Source: Fasciola hepatica
Taxonomy: Eukaryota; Platyhelminthes; Trematoda; Plagiorchiida; Fasciolidae
Assembly: GCA_948099385.1 (NCBI GenBank)
Contig: CANUEZ040000183.1
Location: forward strand, 1-64,000
Length of the DNA stretch: 64,000 nucleotides
Direction: 5' to 3'
Positions 20,790 through 31,290 of the stretch are shown one piece after another (the first letter of the stretch is position 1; every line of letters begins with the position of its first letter). The notes under the pieces are model-generated. The model was not told the origin of the DNA and searched no databases. It saw only the letters and a list, made by a program, of their open reading frames with translations. The translations under genes and the position numbers were made by a program.

Positions 20790-22885
20790 TAATGATGATA
20801 ATGATAAAAGTTTATTTTGGATAACCCCGAGGCATGCTGTAACGCAAGGTCAAACGGTACAGTTGGACGTAGCGTCAGAATTCCAAGGGGATGATTCAGG
20901 TATGTGCACTCGATAATGTACAGGAGAAAGCGTTTAAGTTACTCTTTAGGGCGGCACCCAGCAAATTTGAACTCATGGTCGTTTGGCCATCCCGGCCAAG
21001 TCAGTGTGGAGCTGGTCGGAGGCAGTGGACTCTTACTGAAATATTACGAAAAGAGGGACTGTGTAACGATAGAATCAAGTAAAACTGGCGAAAGTTTTGT
21101 TCACCTTGAGGAAAAAGATGTTTTTAATGGAGGCATGAACCAGCTGTAGCGCTCAGGGGAGTATGGCAAGTCTTTGGATTGGAAATCAGACGGTGGAAGA
21201 AATGAATTCGGGGACAAAGAACAAGAAACATCTTTCGAAGGTTAGCCTTGTCACGTTCGGCGGCGGAATATCTGCTGAGTCAGTTAAATACCCAGTGAAT
21301 GACTCATTTGTAGAGAAAGATTGCCTAGGTGATGGTAAAATAAGTGGCCGGATGTAAACATGTGATCGTTGCGCACACTGTTTACTTTCAGAAACGTGGA
21401 ATGTGATGCGCCAAAATGGAAATGGAAACTGGGGGACAAATCAGTTTGTGATGTGTAGCCATGATAGTCACAGATACACGGGTTGCAAGGGAGATGAGTA
21501 TTTAAATGACAAGTCGGTATTTACGTATGATTATCATTATCTAAGGGCTGAACAATAGGACCAGAGAGTTCCAAGGATAGAAATTGTCTGAGAGGACTTG
21601 CCAAGATAGAATACCGAATATGAAAAAGCACCAAATAAGTTAAGTTGGGTGGTGAAGTAATCGACAGGTAAAATACTATCTGTTGGTATTCTCTATAAAA
21701 GGTCGAGCATGTGCTGGCGAAAGATCAAAGCGCTGCGACACAGATGTGTCTCAGGTGTGAACTTATGAGGAGGGCGTGAATCTGTGCAAGGTGAGTATAT
21801 TGCAATGCCATAACCGTGTGGGCGGGCAGAATGACTGATAGAGAGAGCGGGCTGTCTCAATATCGTCGGCCTCTGGGATGCTCTGATGACAAATATTCCT
21901 CAGTGAAATATACTGTTTGGACATTGTGAGACGGAAGTGTATGGCAATATCAAATGTGACCTTTTTAAATATATATCGGTAACTGTGCTAAAAAAGGGCG
22001 AGTTTTATCTTGGGGATTGATTAGGTTTGCGAGTGGGACAAGCGGGTGGTTTGGCACGAATCCTCAGCAGAAAGGATCACGAACGGTAAGCCGAGTACGG
22101 AAACGGTCTTTTGGCCCCGCGATAATTATGTGATAGGGAAAGTAGATCTTGCCGGGAGTAAGAAGCGGTAAGTTGAGATGGCGACGATGGAGACGAGTAC
22201 GACGAAAAATAGGCGATAATTGCTGGGGGGATAGTTCCATATTTGCAGCATTTCGGGTGCATAAGTGGTGATTTTCTCCTCAACCGGTGCTGGTGGATGG
22301 GGATGACCGCGCGCTGGACACCCATCCTGAAAACCATTTTTGGTGACAGGAGGTGCCATCCACCGTTCTAGCTGCGCCCGCACATCATTGCAGACGTCCT
22401 GTGCGCTGGATGTGCGCCGGCCAAAGCGGTGGATCTGGCCGCGCTGTGCACCCGCCAGCTTCGCTTGAGTGATATTGGCGTTCTCACCTAGCTGTAGAGA
22501 TCGAACAGTCCAGGAGCTTGAGACCAGGTTGCGAGAGGTCCCGGAGAGAAGGGCCAATGTGGTAGTGATGAAATGACGGGCAGGTATCGAATTTTCAGCT
22601 GGAAATGTGGGCAAGGTATTATGACGAGCAATCGAAGGAATGGCACACATCAGTGGTTGTTCGGAAAGATAAAAATAGAAAAAAGCAGCCTGGGATGTTC
22701 CCGGCTGGGGATCAACGGTCAGTGGTAAAAAGAAACCTCTAGTATCTGGAAATTGGAACTACTTGGTGGATGGCTCGACTTTGCACAACACAAGATTGTA
22801 CACTAATGATTAATAAAACTTGAGTGATAGACACGGCAACTTGTGTGGCACGTAAGTCTCGTGGCCCCTGACTCAGACCCGCGTG
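20790..22885 (-). repeat. Family A LINE long 3' UTR (copy 5, with conserved block)
   Basis: Non-coding by position, downstream of the RT. It aligns by eye with 44561-47086 (plus) and 53322-55067 (minus). Shared marks are a block near 22700 reading, on the minus strand, ACTGACCGTTGATCCCCAGC, the RFGRRTSSAQDVCNDVRAQL block at about 22350-22460, TATTTGCAGCATTTC (about 22240), and the terminus. A 174-codon frame (22126-22650) overlaps the block. Only one unit of the internal ~390-bp repeat found in the other two copies is recognisable here (about 21250-21430). Confidence 0.75.
22126..22650 (-). CDS. Unrecognised frame in LINE 3' UTR, partly conserved
   Basis: A 174-codon frame with ATG start on the minus strand. 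Its middle part (AQRGQIHRFGRRTSSAQDVC, then NDVRAQL and NGFQDGCPARGHPHP) has a close counterpart in the family A copy at 45250-45420, split there between two frames. The C-terminal VSIVAISTYRFLLPAR resembles VAFMTYRFLRPAK in the minus-strand copy at 54964-54770. The resemblance is expected from shared ancestry alone. Whether it is a real protein-coding part of the element is unknown, as no known domain is seen. Confidence 0.3.
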   Translation of the reverse strand: MCAIPSIARHNTLPTFPAENSIPARHFITTTLALLSGTSRNLVSSSWTVRSLQLGENANITQAKLAGAQRGQIHRFGRRTSSAQDVCNDVRAQLERWMAPPVTKNGFQDGCPARGHPHPPAPVEEKITTYAPEMLQIWNYPPSNYRLFFVVLVSIVAISTYRFLLPARSTFPIT

Positions 22886-24466
22886 TCAGTAACCCAAACC
22901 AACTTCGTACGCTTGCACCCCCGAAGTGTATAGATCATTGTTTGATACGAGTGTCAGAAAATCAAGCCGTTTGTTTAATTCCTCTTTAAATCTCGGCAAG
23001 TGGCCGATTGCACGGACATTCGGTGGAAGTTTATTCCAAATTTGTGAATATTTAACAATAAAGAAATTAGACCATAGGCTGGTTCTGGAGGACCACCCAG
23101 TGACTGAATGACTGCTGTGTCGTAACGAATACCTTAGGCTTAATGGGTCTCGTACCACAGGGGAGGCTTTGCAGGATCTATATTTTAATAGTGAGTGGAA
23201 AAAAAGATAAGTTGTTCTTTATCCGTTGGAGCCAAAGAGGTTCGATATGTAGCAGGTCACAGCGCTGCATATAGTTGAGACTAGACGAATAGCCAGCTAC
23301 TTGTTTAGCAAAGGTGCGCTGAACGTCTTCAATGGCGATCCTATCAATCTGGCGCATGTTGGAGCCAACTATTGAACTATACTCTAGCAATGGTCTAACG
23401 TGTGTTGTATAGACACTGAGTTTACTTTCACGCAAACGGAATGTTTTGCGAACAAGTCCTATTAACCTGTGGGACCTAGCAATTTGAGTGTCTGTTTGCT
23501 CCGAGAAGTTGGACAAACAGGAGTAGTATATGCCCGGGTCACGTACCGATGATTTTTCGGGGATCAGATGACCACCTGTACTAAACATTTCTGGAGGGAC
23601 ATGACACCTGTATGTAAGAATGGAGCTTTTGTCTGCCGAGAACTTCATTACCCAATCGGTACACCACGAATTAGGCATCCGTAAGTCCTCCGATATTTTC
23701 GCTATAGTATTACCCAATGAATTGTGGTCGAAGGTGTACAACAACTTTACATCATCAGCTTATAGAAACGGAGTTCCATGTCGAACCACGGTAAACGCAT
23801 CATTTATGTACATGAGAAACAACAATGGGCCCAGTACACTACCTTGGATCACACCGCTGGTTACAGGGCCAGGTGTGGAAATCGTGCCATCAAAGTTCAC
23901 CACTTGACTGTGCGAGGACAAGTACGATTCTAGCCAGGCATATAGTGGGTCAACTATGCCGTATGTCTTGGCCTTTGACAACAAGAGAATGTGGGACACC
24001 CGGTCGAAAATTTCAGACTTGTCTAAGAAGACCGAAATCACCGCCTTACCATCATTGGCAGCTATTGTGATAAGGTTCAGAAAGTCAGTCATACAAGTTG
24101 CGCAGGATAGATGTTTTAGGATACTGTGCTGACCTTCACTTATAAGGTGGTTTTTAAGGAGGCGATTGGTTAGTTTAACTTTTATCAATCTTTCCATAAT
24201 CCACGATGCTACTGGGGTATGATTCACAGGTCGGTGGTTGGCCGGGTCCTCCCGCGTTCCCTTCTTATGAATTGGAATAATGACCGAAGTTTTCCACTGT
24301 ATGGGGTTTCAACTAAACCTCATAGACAAATTGAATAAATTCAATACAAGAATTGGGATATTTGGGCAGCCCAATTTAAAGATAGCCGATGGTAGCGAGT
24401 CCGATCCGGGGTGGAAAGACATCTTGATATTTGAAATTAAAGACCCGATTCCTTAGGGCAGGAACG
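22886..24466 (-). pseudogene. Family A LINE reverse transcriptase
   Basis: The minus frames 24227-23760, 23744-23178 and 23158-22886 together give a CR1/Jockey-type RT. They read NHTPVASWIMERLIKVKLTN, DKSEIFDRVSH (motif A; most copies read DMTKAFDRVPH), GPVTSGVIQGSVLGPLLFL and INDAFTVVRHGTPFL, then a stop followed by ADD. The C-terminal part has RPLLEYSSIVG, DRIAIEDVQRTFAKQV and IWNKLPPNVR. The TAA just before the catalytic ADD replaces the usual Phe of FADD (about 23759-23761). The enzyme would copy element RNA at a nicked chromosomal target. Besides that stop, the frame is shifted between the last two pieces. Mutations are few compared with the other elements. Confidence 0.85.
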
Positions 24467-25047
24467 TTACAGAAGAAATTGGCTCATATGATGGTACTGG
24501 TGGATGGTAGAAAAATGGTGTTGTGTCACTAAATAAGGAAGAAGCAAAAACATGTTAGGAGCTTCTGCCATATCCAGCCGTTTGTCGAAGCACTCGTTAT
24601 TGAAGGAAATAGGAGAGACAGACAAAGTTGTTTTGGGGTTCCTCGACTTCATCAGTTTTGCAAGAATCTCGACTTTCTTGGAATCACGTTAAGCTCCGTG
24701 TTCCTGTTGTATTATTTCACCCCCAGAGTACAGTTTTATCGTTTCAGCAGAACGATTTAACTGTATAAACAGTGAAAAGTCTCTTGTTTTAAGATAAACG
24801 CGTTGGAGTCTACTTAACTTCAAGTTAAGACGAGAAAATTTATTGTCTTCAGGGCGGATTGACGATCCTAGTGACGGGGTTATTAGGTTGAGGCATCGTT
24901 CAAAGAAAGGATAAAGTTGATCTGCCACCAGCTCGGGATCTTCACTTAAAAAGAAAGTGTCCCAATTTTGGCTGCGAATCAGCTAAGGCAGTATATTCCA
25001 GTTAGCCTTATGATATGGTTTATGCTGGGGTGTCGGCTGTTTATCCT
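24467..25047 (-). pseudogene. Family A LINE linker between endonuclease and RT
   Basis: The minus frames 24928-24689 (ADQLYPFFERCLNLITPSLG) and 24652-24467 fill the position between endonuclease and RT. They are low in known motifs, as usual for this linker. A frame change near 25080 and stops near 24990 and 24690 separate them from the endonuclease. Confidence 0.6.
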
Positions 25048-25698
25048 TTATGGGCACTGTGGAGCAGCAGTGGACAGTTGCGTGATCACTCCGGGTAAGT
25101 CATTCTGAATTTTTGTTATAACCTGGGTTAATCCTAGTGACAAGATTAAGTCAACAGTGTGGTCGCGTCTGGTTGGGGACGTGACGTGCTGATTCTTTCC
25201 TCCTAAGTGAGTTGCATTCAAAAATTGCAGTAAATGGCGTGGTGCTGTGAGTGATGTCCAGCATATTTCTGGTGCATTAAAGTCACCAGCTATCAATTTT
25301 GGGCCTATTTTGACATCACTAACTAAGCTGAATGCCTCGATTATTTGCAGGAAGCCGTCATAACTAGATCTAAGCGGACGGTATACGCAACCCACTATCA
25401 GCTCGTGACTTTTCACTACAACATTCAGCCATACAGATCCGACAATGCCATCTAGGATAGGGTGCTGAAAGCTTGTCTCCCTGAGAGTTTCCTTTACTTA
25501 CACTAGACAGTCTCCACCGCTTTTATGCTTTCTGCCCCTGGCGACGGATTTGTAGCCGAGTACCTTCATGTCCTCTACTAGATAGGAGTCCGGTAACCAA
25601 GATTCCGTCACAAGAATAAAGTTATAGTCGTTTGTTAATGCAGCTGGTTGTATGTATTGGATTTTGTTCCTAATAGAGCGTGCATTGACCAACAGCAC
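25048..25698 (-). pseudogene. Family A LINE apurinic-type endonuclease
   Basis: The minus frame 25698-25498 begins LLVNARSIRNKIQYIQP and contains FILVTESWLPDS. After a single in-frame TAA at 25498-25500 the same frame goes on through VKSHELIVGCVYRPL (YRPP box) to KLIAGDFNAPEICW (GDFN box), HVTSPTRRDHTVDLILSL and a final VITQLS. These are the ordered motifs of LINE endonucleases that nick target DNA. Apart from the stop, the domain is nearly intact. Family A copies at 42100-42500 and 51870-52400 share the PTRxNxxxDLIL wording. Confidence 0.85.
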
Positions 25699-25979
25699 TG
25701 TGAAAATATCGGTGCCTCTGACGTCATCATTGATATTAGTACTTACTGATCGCTGACCGCTGCATTTAACCTGAAAAGAATCATCAGCGCAGGATGCAAA
25801 CCCGCTTAAGTTGTCATTCGCAAGGGGGGGACTTGGGTCTGCCTGTGGAACAATAAATGACCGGGTATTAGGTATTAATGGTGGTATATTTCTCGGCTAT
25901 GGTCCAGACGCTCAAGCAGGCGCATGATCATGTTGTGCACTACTATGCGGCTGATTAGAACGGTTCATATGAGGAGTAT

Positions 25980-27413
25980 TTAGGTTATGAGACCATGTTG
26001 TGCCCACGGTACGTACGGAAAAAAATGGGCACTTTGGCTGGATATGGGGTACCCGCTGGTTGATGGGAGGAGATGCGATGAGCTCGGATGGTTTAACGGA
26101 GGGAGAGGTAGGAAAGGTAGAAATAATGGGAGATTAGGCTGGTAGGAAGGTTCCATTAATCCGGAGTTAGGTATGAACGCGGTCCGCTCAAAATACCACC
26201 TATTTCTATGACGGGTATGGTCCCATTGTTGTTGTATCACCATCTTGGAAGTGCTATTTCGTTTCATATGCTGAGAGATACGAAGGTATCCCAAATGGGG
26301 GAAGCCGGTCGGTGCCGAATTTGGTCTAGAGAAGGAACTATCGTTGTCATTGTTCATGAATCCTCGTATCGTTTGCCTGCACGAAGACTTAGCTTTGGCA
26401 ACTAACCTCCCTTTGACCCCCTTTTCTGGACGGTTATTTATTGTCAGCGACATGAGTGGCTTACGAGTGGCACGCCTGAGTTTTTCCTTAGTTTCTAAAC
26501 GGGAGTCTATGGGGACAGATTTAGTGCTGCAGGTTTTACTTCATTGCCAAGTTGAAGTCCCATGGAAAGGTCATCCGGAGCTGGAGGCTTAATGTGAGGA
26601 CCCTCCTGGGATGAGCCCGTAGGTGTTGTCGATATATGCTGTCGTTTTGGCCGGGGTAGCTCTGGGGAGGTGGGGCAAGATTCGTCCAGGTCAACTATCC
26701 CTGTGGATCTTCTAGAAGTAGAAGTTTGGGGGGTTTTGTCGATCCTTGGTAAAGTGCTTTGGGAAGGGGGTGACTTCTGGGTCCTAATGCCAATGTGATT
26801 TGACTTTTTAGCGGCACACCTTATCACTTCTTTTTGCAGTGGAGTGCTGCCTGCCTGTATCTTGATTGATTTTAACTGTAAAGCAGTTGCGATTATACTC
26901 TGTTTGTGATGAAGTCACTAGCGATTTTTCATCAGGAAATTGGAACATAAGGAGACCAGATGGCTTTTGTGACCTTTTCCTTAGTCTTCTTCAGTGATAT
27001 GGAAATTGGGCCATGCCCGCGGCTTAAAGGATAGCAGATTTAACCAATGTGATATCTAGCCGATCGGAAATGTTGAAGACAACTGCATCTTTTGCATCCT
27101 GCAGCTGTCTCAGGATTTCCGATACCACTGAGTTAAGAAACTGACTGGCTGCTGTTAGGTTCTTGGGACCAGGGAGTGCCGAAGGCTCAAGAAGTTAGGT
27201 TAGTGGTGTTAGTTTTGATAATATATTGTCAACCGACTCAATCTGGGTAGACATACTTGCTAAGTTACTTTCAATGGCACTGGCCCTCCTACTGGCCTCC
27301 TCAAATATTTCCATCATATTTGGGCTGTCTTTGTGCTCTAATCGTTTGGGTTTCTGAGTTGCTGTAGAGCGATAAGCCATTGTATGGGACCGCTTGCTCT
27401 TGAACCTTGCCAT
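25980..27413 (-). pseudogene. Family A LINE ORF1 (gag-like), fragmented
   Basis: The minus frames 27413-27195, 26827-26507 and 26453-25980 lie upstream of the endonuclease and are in the right place for ORF1. The first has a coiled-coil-like stretch (EEASRRASAIESNLASMSTQ, then IESVDNILSKL). Between the first two, RQLQDAKDAVVFNISDRLDI recalls the nucleic-acid-binding part of LINE ORF1 proteins. The later parts are basic and proline/serine rich. Stops occur throughout. ORF1 would bind LINE RNA. I see no classic zinc knuckle. The assignment depends partly on position. Confidence 0.6.
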
Positions 27414-27664
27414 TTCTTTTTACAGAATATTGGTGGAAGGCCACATGATCTATGATGATTACTAGAGGATAGGCAACACAAGGGCTGGCTAGTATAACTA
27501 GTGCTGTTTCTTACTGTAGCCAACTCTGGGTCTCTCACACGAATTATGAGGGACTAGCAGTTTAGATAAAGGAAGGATTTATTGAATTTGACAATAGTGA
27601 AAGTTTTATATAGATTGCTGGAGAAGTTGAATAACTACTCGAGAATGAATGACAATTCCCGGTT

Positions 27665-28170
27665 AGTCTGATGTAGTCTGCATCTTATCTTGCAATGGTA
27701 TGATCCTTGTGCGAGTTACCCTTGAAACCTGGATATTCGATAGAGTCAAGGCCAAACACGCACTTTTTCTCGTTGGCCGTGACCACTTGTCTTGACAGGC
27801 TATCACAAAGTGTGCGCAAATGCTTCAGATGTCCCGTCTTAGACTGGCAGGCAATCAGAATGTCGTCAAGGTGAGCCTGGTCAAAGCCCAAACAATGGCA
27901 TTCCATATCGGTGAAACGGGGGAAAGTTTTTGCGGCTTCGCTTAGTCCGAACGGTATCTGTGGAAACTCAAAAAGACTGGCAGCAGACGTTGCGGCTGCG
28001 TAAGAGATGTTTGTCTCAGCTACTGGTATTTGGTTATAAGCTCACACCAAACATATTCCGCTGAAATTTACTTTACCCGCTAAACCAGCTGTGAAGTCTG
28101 TGTTGTGCGAAATAGGATGACGGCTGGACACAGTAACTCGGTAAAGTGAGCGGTTTTCCCCGAAGGTCTT
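27665..28170 (-). pseudogene. pol: Ty3/gypsy RT fragment, minus strand
   Basis: Minus-strand reading gives AGLAGKVNFSGICLV (motif A region with the catalytic Asp lost), AYNQIPVAETNISYAA, LFEFPQIPFGLSEAAKTF, then QAHLDDILIACQSKTGHLKH (the usual YLDD reads HLDD), and VTANEKKCVFGLDSIEYPGF. The order is that of a gypsy RT. Key residues are changed (Asp of motif A, Tyr before LDD), so it is inactive. It ends near 27665, next to the 5' region of the long LINE. It is clearly a different copy from the gypsy at 1-3050, with different wording at most sites. Confidence 0.85.
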
Positions 28171-28962
28171 CAGTCTTCAGGTATTTTCTTCGGGACTATG
28201 CGTAAGGGCGATGTTCACAAACTGTTGGGAGGCCGGATATGTCTCAAATTCAGAGTGTACTGGAACTTAGAGCTTGCTACCAGGAGCTTTTTGACAATCG
28301 CACGATATATGGGGACTCAAATACCGTCCAACGAAAGGAAAACTCGGAAGGATAGCAATTATTTAGTTTTGATAATTATTTTTTAAACCTGTATAGCTGA
28401 CAAAAGATGGGAGACTGAATGAGTCATTTGCCGGAGCTGACGAGCTGGAGTACGCCTTTCCCCTAGAGTCGCTTGGCTTGAGATGGCGATGCTGTAGCGT
28501 ATGCCAGTACCGGGTGAACTTAAACAAACAGACTCCAAAAACCGGTAGTTTGAAGGAGCTGAAGCTTACCTAAACTCCGGGGTTGCCAAGGAGCCTGGTC
28601 AACTTTTATCTTACCAGTTACGTTCTTCAATGGATGACCGATGAGAGTCAGCCAAGTGTCCTACAGGACTTCTAAAATAGGCATGTGTCCGGCCAAAGAG
28701 GGCTATCCTCGGGTTTGAGTGTATAGAAGTAATTTGAAGTGCAATTGTTCTGACTTTAAGCCACTTTATGTGAATGAGAAGAAAGATTCAAAAATGAAGG
28801 TTGCTCATGGATAGAGGAAGTCTTGATACCGGAACGGGATGCTCCGGGACAGCCATTGTCAGTCTCAAGTAGACCTGAGTGCAAATATCTATTCATAAAC
28901 AGGGTGCTTCAAAGCACTGGGCTCGAAATAGTATTTTGGTGAGTTTGGCTTCTGCGAAGGGG
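28171..28962 (-). other. Interrupted middle of the minus-strand gypsy
   Basis: This lies between the RT entry (28963-29187) and the RT core (27665-28170) but is longer than the missing ~60 codons would need. I recognise no motif in it, so it may hold an unidentified insertion or heavily mutated sequence. Confidence 0.4.
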
Positions 28963-29400
28963 CTATACCTTGTCTGGAGCCAGCCTGCTGGGTTCAGCGT
29001 AGACCATGGACCCTTGTGTGACGATATGATGGGCCTTATTAGTTGCGATCAGAGGCAAGTCACAATTTTGACAGACAAAATTAAACTTCTTGCCGAAAGA
29101 ACCATCGTATTCTTGTTTCGACCTAGGAATTGAAGTGGGGATTGCTGATGATCGAGCTTGGGTCGGGAAATTAAAAACAAAGCTCAATGTAACGCGATTT
29201 TAGAGCTGCCGCCTGCCGGCTTCTACTGCTTGGCCATGACTCTCTAAACATATTACAAGACTAGAGTACTTCGGTGCCGTTAAACGACCACGAAGCCCAC
29301 GAGAAGCGACGACCCAGTCCGAGGCCAAGGGTGAAAAACTGACTGCCGCATGTTGGGATTAGATTGCCTTTGGCGGCTTGCTGTGTCAAGACTGTAGGAG
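28963..29400 (-). pseudogene. pol: Ty3/gypsy protease end and RT N-terminus, minus strand
   Basis: The minus frame 29187-28963 ends in AHHIVTQGSMVYAEPSRLAP, which matches the HHIxTxGPPVxAxPRRLAPDKL entry to gypsy RT. Just upstream, 29340-29240 reads PWPRTGSSLLVGFVVV followed by RSTLVL, a corrupted version of the late protease motif (LGxRRxFxWxFVxADVxxPILG). Stops separate the two. With the core at 27665-28170 this marks one minus-strand element in the order protease then RT. Confidence 0.7.
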
Positions 29401-31029
29401 ATACAGTGGACCGTTATAAAACCGGCATTATACTGGCCCGCGCTTTCGTGTCTACTGGGAAAGCATGCCATTAGTCTTGTCTCTCCCACATAAAGGGGCA
29501 ACTAGGAACAGAGGAGCCTACAGGGCTTGTCACCATCACCTGGTAAGCGCGGGAACTATAGGGCCTTCTTATCTGCCAGCATGTGGTCGGAAATAGCGGT
29601 GGGAGTGACACTTGCCGGATCGGTAAATCAGCCTAGAGGTAAGATCCGGGAAGTGACTGCTGGCCGGGTTTTGTTTGCGGGGGCTTTTGGATGTGCACTC
29701 TTGTTATTCTGCCATCTGCTTCAAAATGCAAACATTCTTACATAATGTCTGAACATCAGATTCTCTACTTTGTGCATTGTGGCGTGTATCTTTCAATGTG
29801 GGGCTAAAGACAGCGTCAAAGAGAACAGCCGTAGTGGTGCAGATTGTGGGGGACGGTGAGGCAAATACTTTGGCATGTTCAGGGTGTTTGTCTGCAGCCT
29901 GCAATTATCTAAACAGTCGACCTGTAATAAAACGGCTACTGCGCTCTGGGCACGCAGTGGGAGTTTCTCCTTTCGTAGTTGACGCGTGATTGCCTAGTCC
30001 ATGGACCTTGTGCTCAATAAAGAACTTTGTCCCTAGCAACTGTAGAGAAGTCATATTTCCCAGCTGGATTTCTGGGAGGTGCTGGATATGTTTCTCTTCC
30101 GAAGCTGTTATGTGCTTGAGGAGAGCTCCTCGTAGTACACCCTACGGGTTGTGCTCCGGGGGTTCATAAAAATATCTCCGGTTGATAGGATCACCTCGGC
30201 TGGGATTGCGGGGATAAGGTTATTGCATATTGATCGTTGGCCGGATATGCAAGCCTCCTAGAAGAGAGAATCTAGAATGGCAAAGAAACCTCCGGGTCCT
30301 CCGGCATGAAATCCGGAATTTTCATGTGCCCTTCATGACGCTCCGTTTCATAATCTGGCTTGCGCTCCGTGTCCATCGGAAAAAAGATGCTCACTATGTA
30401 AGCAAACTAGGCTGGGATTCTAAAATTTTGGCTACGCTTGTATGGAAAAGCAAGCAAAGAGAAAAACGGAATTCGAATGGAGCTACCGTGACCACTGAAA
30501 AGAAAACTGGCATGGCCTTTGAAAATACGTACTTATTCAAGTTTTCAACCGGAACACCAATCTGTTTACTCGATAATTTTTTAACTGAATTCAGGAAGAG
30601 TCAGCCGCCGACGAAGGAAGAAACTACCTTTGAAGTAAACTGGCTAGTTAACAAGGAGGGACTTAGTTCAAAACAAATAATGGAATGGGCCCACTAACTA
30701 TTGGAGGGCATGACGTGATAAACTCAACAAACTGAACTGACTGAAAGTAATGAAATTTCCTCCAACTAGAACTGCGCGAACGAAAGCTGCAAGAAGACTA
30801 AAATTGCAAAAAAGCTCGCTAGTTGTACTGCGGGAAGGGTTTTGTGTAAATATGGTAAATTAGAAAGTAGAATTGGTAGACTCGAAGTTGACCACCCACA
30901 AGGAGCTTTTGTCAGACTTGTCGGCCGCAATCCCGATTGGTTGGGGCTCGTCCGCGTAAGTGGTTTTGAGGCCGCACCTCGCCGTGTCATTTGCGGGAGC
31001 TGCTGAATCATCACACACAATCCCCAGCT
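29401..31029 (-). other. Possible gag region of the minus-strand gypsy, no motif found
   Basis: By position this would hold gag and the primer site of the element at 27665-29400. I see no zinc knuckle or other signature. A 155-codon plus-strand frame (30230-30697) and several minus frames show no known domain and are probably chance. Confidence 0.3.
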
Positions 31030-31290
31030 TCAACGATCGCTTTCGTCGGAGGAAGCCAACTACAATACACCGTGGAATGCCAAGTGCGTGTATTCCCACA
31101 GGGCCTGAGTACAGAGAAGGTAGGCCGGCGTGTGTCTAGGAAGTGCACTGAAAGTAGCTATTGCGGTTGCCGCATGCGCGAGTCACACAGTGAAGCAGGT
31201 GCTAGATAAAATGTAATCGGTTGGTCACCATTCTGGATGAGAGGCCTGTGCCTAGATTACAAGCAAATTGTCCGTGAATCTATCTGATGG
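31030..31290 (-). repeat. Repeat shared with 63.6 kb, possible gypsy LTR
   Basis: By eye this matches 63640-63860 in the same orientation. Both contain GCCAAGTGCGTGTATTCC / GCCAACTGCGTGTATTTCC, GAGTACAGAG / GTGTACAGAG, GCGGTTGCCGCATGCGCGA / GCGGCTGCCGTGTGCGCAA, and GAGGCCTGTGCCTAGATTAC / GAGGCCCCCAGGCAGAAGAC. Since the minus-strand gypsy lies just below, a 5' LTR is plausible, but no TG...CA ends were fixed. Confidence 0.5.

Larger units (their letters stand above)
20790..27665 (-). mobile_element. Near full-length family A LINE (CR1/Jockey-like)
   Basis: The minus strand shows, in order, ORF1 (27413-25980), endonuclease (25698-25048), linker, RT (about 24466-22886) and a 3' UTR of roughly 2.1 kb, closing with a TTATCCAAAATAAAC-type terminus and a short trinucleotide tail at 20790. 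It is the longest copy of the family here and carries relatively few lesions in ORF2. The 5' end is uncertain. It must lie between the ORF1 start at 27413 and the gypsy RT remnant that ends near 27665. That interval has a TATATAAAA-like box on the minus strand (about 27605), which might be a promoter of either element. Confidence 0.8.

Noticed and set aside
21885..21925. CTGATGA...GAAA string resembling a hammerhead ribozyme core
   Set aside because: The required stems II and III do not form around it. Hammerheads occur in flatworm repeats, but this is not one.
30230..30697. 155-codon plus frame
   Set aside because: No domain, and it is antisense to the expected gypsy gag position. Not enough to call a gene.
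30940..30965. TTGGGGCTCGTCCGCG, reminiscent of a retroviral primer-binding region
   Set aside because: It is on the plus strand while the neighbouring gypsy is on the minus strand, and no LTR end adjoins it.
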